NCBI GenBank assembly: GCA_003247225.1
Contig: QKAK01000177.1
Coordinates: forward strand, 1 to 34,203
Origin: Spirochaetota bacterium
GTDB taxonomy: Bacteria; Spirochaetota; Spirochaetia; Treponematales; UBA12059
Direction of reading: 5' to 3'
DNA length: 34,203 nt
Below, one piece after another: positions 32,660 to 34,203 of the stretch (position 1 is the stretch's first letter; each line of letters starts with the position of its first letter). A model generated the notes under the pieces. That model had not been told where the DNA came from and did not search any database. It saw nothing but the letters and a program-made list of their open reading frames with translations. The translations under genes and the position numbers were made by a program.

Positions 32660-34075
32660 ATGGCTAAGCCGAAGGGCGAGCGCTTCGAGCGCGACCTCCA
32701 GTACTACAAATTCTGCGCGTACGGTTTCCTGAAGGACCTGCGCTTCTTCGATCCCTTCATGATACTCATGTTCCTGGACAAGGGCCTGTCCTACGCGCAG
32801 ATCGGCAGCCTCTACGCGCTCCGCGAGGTGCTGATCAACGTGATGGAGATACCGTCGGGCGTGATGGCCGACGCGCTCGGCCGCAGGCGGACGATGATAG
32901 CGTCCTTCGCCGCGTACATCGCGTCCTTCGTCGTCTTCTACCTGGCCCGAGGCTACGCGGTCCTCCTACTCGCCATGGGCGTCTTCGCCTTCGGCGACGC
33001 CTTCCGTACCGGCACGCACAAGGCGATGATCTTCGACTACCTGAAGCTCAAGGGCTGGGCGGACCAGAAGACGCACTACTACGGGCACACGCGCTCGTGG
33101 AGCCAGCGGGGCGCCGCGCTGTCGTCGCTCATCGCCGCCGCGCTCGTGATCTGGCGCGGCGAGTACCGCGTCGTCTTCCTGTTCACGCTGATACCCTACG
33201 TGCTCGACCTGCTCCTGATGCTTAGCTACCCCGCCAGCCTGGACGGGCCGCGCAGCGCGGCCTACCGCGCCGCGATCGCCGGCTCGGGCGATCCCGCGCC
33301 GGCGGCGTCCGAGGGCGCCGACGCCCACGCGGCGTCCCGCTCCGTGGCCGAGGAGTTCCGCCACGTGATCATGGCCTTCGCGTCGAGCTTCAAGGACCTC
33401 TTCGTGCTGAAGGCCATATCGAACCAGTCGCTCTATACCGGCTACTACAAGGCCGCCAAGGACTACCTGCAGCCCCTCCTCGCCGGGCTGGCGCTCGGAC
33501 TGCCCGTGCTACTGTCGTGGCGCGAACAGGAGCGGACCGCGCTCGTCGTCGGTCTCGTCTACTTCGTCCTCTACCTGGCCACGTCGTACGCCTCGCGCTC
33601 GTCGGGCCGCTTCTCCGAGCGCTTCGCGTCGCTGGCCAGGCCCCTGAACCTCACGCTGCTCGGAGGCCTGGGGCTCGGCCTCGCCAGCGGCCTGTCCTAT
33701 GGCCTTGGCCTGATCGCCCCGGCCGCCCTGCTCTATACGGGCATCTACGTCATCGAGAACCTGCGGAAGCCGATGGGCATCGCCTACGTCTCCGAGCTGA
33801 TGAACCAGGACGCCCTGGCGACGGCCCTGTCGGCCGAGTCCCAGGCGGAGACCCTCTTCGCCGCCATCGTCTCGCTCGGCCTCGGCTTCGCCGCCGACGC
33901 CCTCGGCCCCGGCATGGGCCTGGCCGTCGTCTCCGGCGCCTGCCTCTGCCTGGGCTTCCTGCTGCGGCTGCCGGAGTCCCGCGATTCGGGGATGAAGGGC
34001 GCGCCGCCGCTCGCGCGCGTAGCGCGGCCCCTCACGGCCTATCGGCTTTCCGGGGTTCCAGCACCCGAAGCGTAA
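32660..34075 (+). CDS. Major facilitator superfamily transporter
   Basis: 471 aa with about twelve hydrophobic segments in two halves separated by a hydrophilic loop (~195-235, rich in Ala/Ser/Asp). The MFS loop 2-3 signature is present as SGVMADALGRRRTMI (family G...D..GRR). The N-terminus is cytosolic and basic (MAKPKGERFERDLQYYKF). The substrate is unknown; such spirochaetal proteins are usually annotated as drug or metabolite exporters. The SD GAGGAG lies about 8 nt before the ATG. Its last 44 nt overlap the 3' end of a convergent gene. No clear promoter is seen in the 141-nt gap divergent from the EF-G gene. Confidence 0.87.
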   Translation: MAKPKGERFERDLQYYKFCAYGFLKDLRFFDPFMILMFLDKGLSYAQIGSLYALREVLINVMEIPSGVMADALGRRRTMIASFAAYIASFVVFYLARGYAVLLLAMGVFAFGDAFRTGTHKAMIFDYLKLKGWADQKTHYYGHTRSWSQRGAALSSLIAAALVIWRGEYRVVFLFTLIPYVLDLLLMLSYPASLDGPRSAAYRAAIAGSGDPAPAASEGADAHAASRSVAEEFRHVIMAFASSFKDLFVLKAISNQSLYTGYYKAAKDYLQPLLAGLALGLPVLLSWREQERTALVVGLVYFVLYLATSYASRSSGRFSERFASLARPLNLTLLGGLGLGLASGLSYGLGLIAPAALLYTGIYVIENLRKPMGIAYVSELMNQDALATALSAESQAETLFAAIVSLGLGFAADALGPGMGLAVVSGACLCLGFLLRLPESRDSGMKGAPPLARVARPLTAYRLSGVPAPEA

Positions 34076-34203
34076 CGTCGTCCCAGCGGGCGAGGCCGGG
34101 GCCGATCAGGGATAGCGTCACGCCGACGGCCGCCGTCCCCTCGGGTATCTCGGCGATGGCGACGAGCTCGGTCCAGCCGGCGTCGCCGGATATGGGCTTG
34201 GAC
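34032..34203 (-). CDS. C-terminal fragment of a beta-sandwich (carbohydrate-binding-like) protein, truncated by window edge
   Basis: The minus-strand frame is open from the window edge (first full codon at 34202) to a TGA at 34034-34032, giving 56 residues. The fragment includes GWTELVAIAEIPEGTAAVGV and ends GLARWDDVTLRVLEPRKADRP. The pattern W..l...v.iPeGt..v.v.l...G.g..w.DDV.L is typical of the last strands of galactose-binding/CBM-like beta-sandwiches in secreted or lipoproteins. It overlaps the MFS gene's 3' end by 44 nt, tail to tail. The rest of the gene lies outside the window, so its full function is unknown. Confidence 0.6.
   Translation of the reverse strand, partial: SKPISGDAGWTELVAIAEIPEGTAAVGVTLSLIGPGLARWDDVTLRVLEPRKADRP

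Overview
The window is very GC-rich (roughly two-thirds G+C or more by eye) and densely coded on both strands, with no rRNA, tRNA, CRISPR array, phage or insertion sequence that I can see. The gene content suggests a free-living, high-GC spirochaete. The indicators are a UPF0164-type outer-membrane protein of the kind expanded in Treponema, an EF-G resembling the second spirochaetal EF-G, two SpoIIE/PP2C phosphatases with membrane sensor domains, and a soluble plant-type glycerol-3-phosphate acyltransferase. This placement is inference from protein families, not from a marker gene.

Layout. 1-1199: the 3' end of a TonB-dependent receptor gene, closed by a strong hairpin terminator. 1321-7022: a PTS EIIA-like regulator, rlmE, a bifunctional-nuclease/UVR protein, a 7TM-DISM SpoIIE phosphatase, a four-cysteine mini-protein, a rhomboid protease and a secreted unknown. 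7058-9824 (minus strand): a PlsB-like acyltransferase, a secreted transglutaminase-like protein and a small unknown. 9825-10151: a non-coding stretch holding the corA promoter and a leader of about 210 nt. 10152-14207: CorA, an RluA-type pseudouridine synthase, an unknown, a DUF72 protein and a metallophosphoesterase preceded by three 11-bp-phased repeats. 14222-22032 (minus): a TPR-rich periplasmic protein translationally coupled to a giant phosphatase carrying a sialidase-like propeller. 22188-24370: a UPF0164 barrel protein, YggT and YhbY. 24406-30328 (minus): plsY, fakA, fakB, a ferredoxin-reductase-like protein and a CrtI/RetSat-like flavoprotein, read in the reverse of that order. 30491-32518 (minus): EF-G. 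32660-34075: an MFS transporter. From 34032 to the window edge: the C-terminus of a beta-sandwich-like protein on the minus strand.

Most notable is the minus-strand lipid cluster. FakB and FakA should turn free fatty acids into acyl-phosphate, the substrate of PlsY, which is encoded next. Two redox genes (a desaturase/saturase-like flavoprotein and an FNR-[2Fe-2S] partner with an ATGA overlap) sit at the head of the same tightly spaced run. This suggests that an acyl or isoprenoid chain is oxidised or reduced before or during incorporation into phospholipid. The PlsY copy also lacks residues that are nearly invariant in the family.

Promoters follow a recognisable house style: a -35 beginning TTGC (or TTGA/TTGT), 16-18 bp, then a TATACT-like -10. 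At several genes the -10 lies only 6-8 nt before the start codon with no ribosome binding site, which implies leaderless mRNAs. The AUA isoleucine codon is unusually common for such a GC-rich genome.
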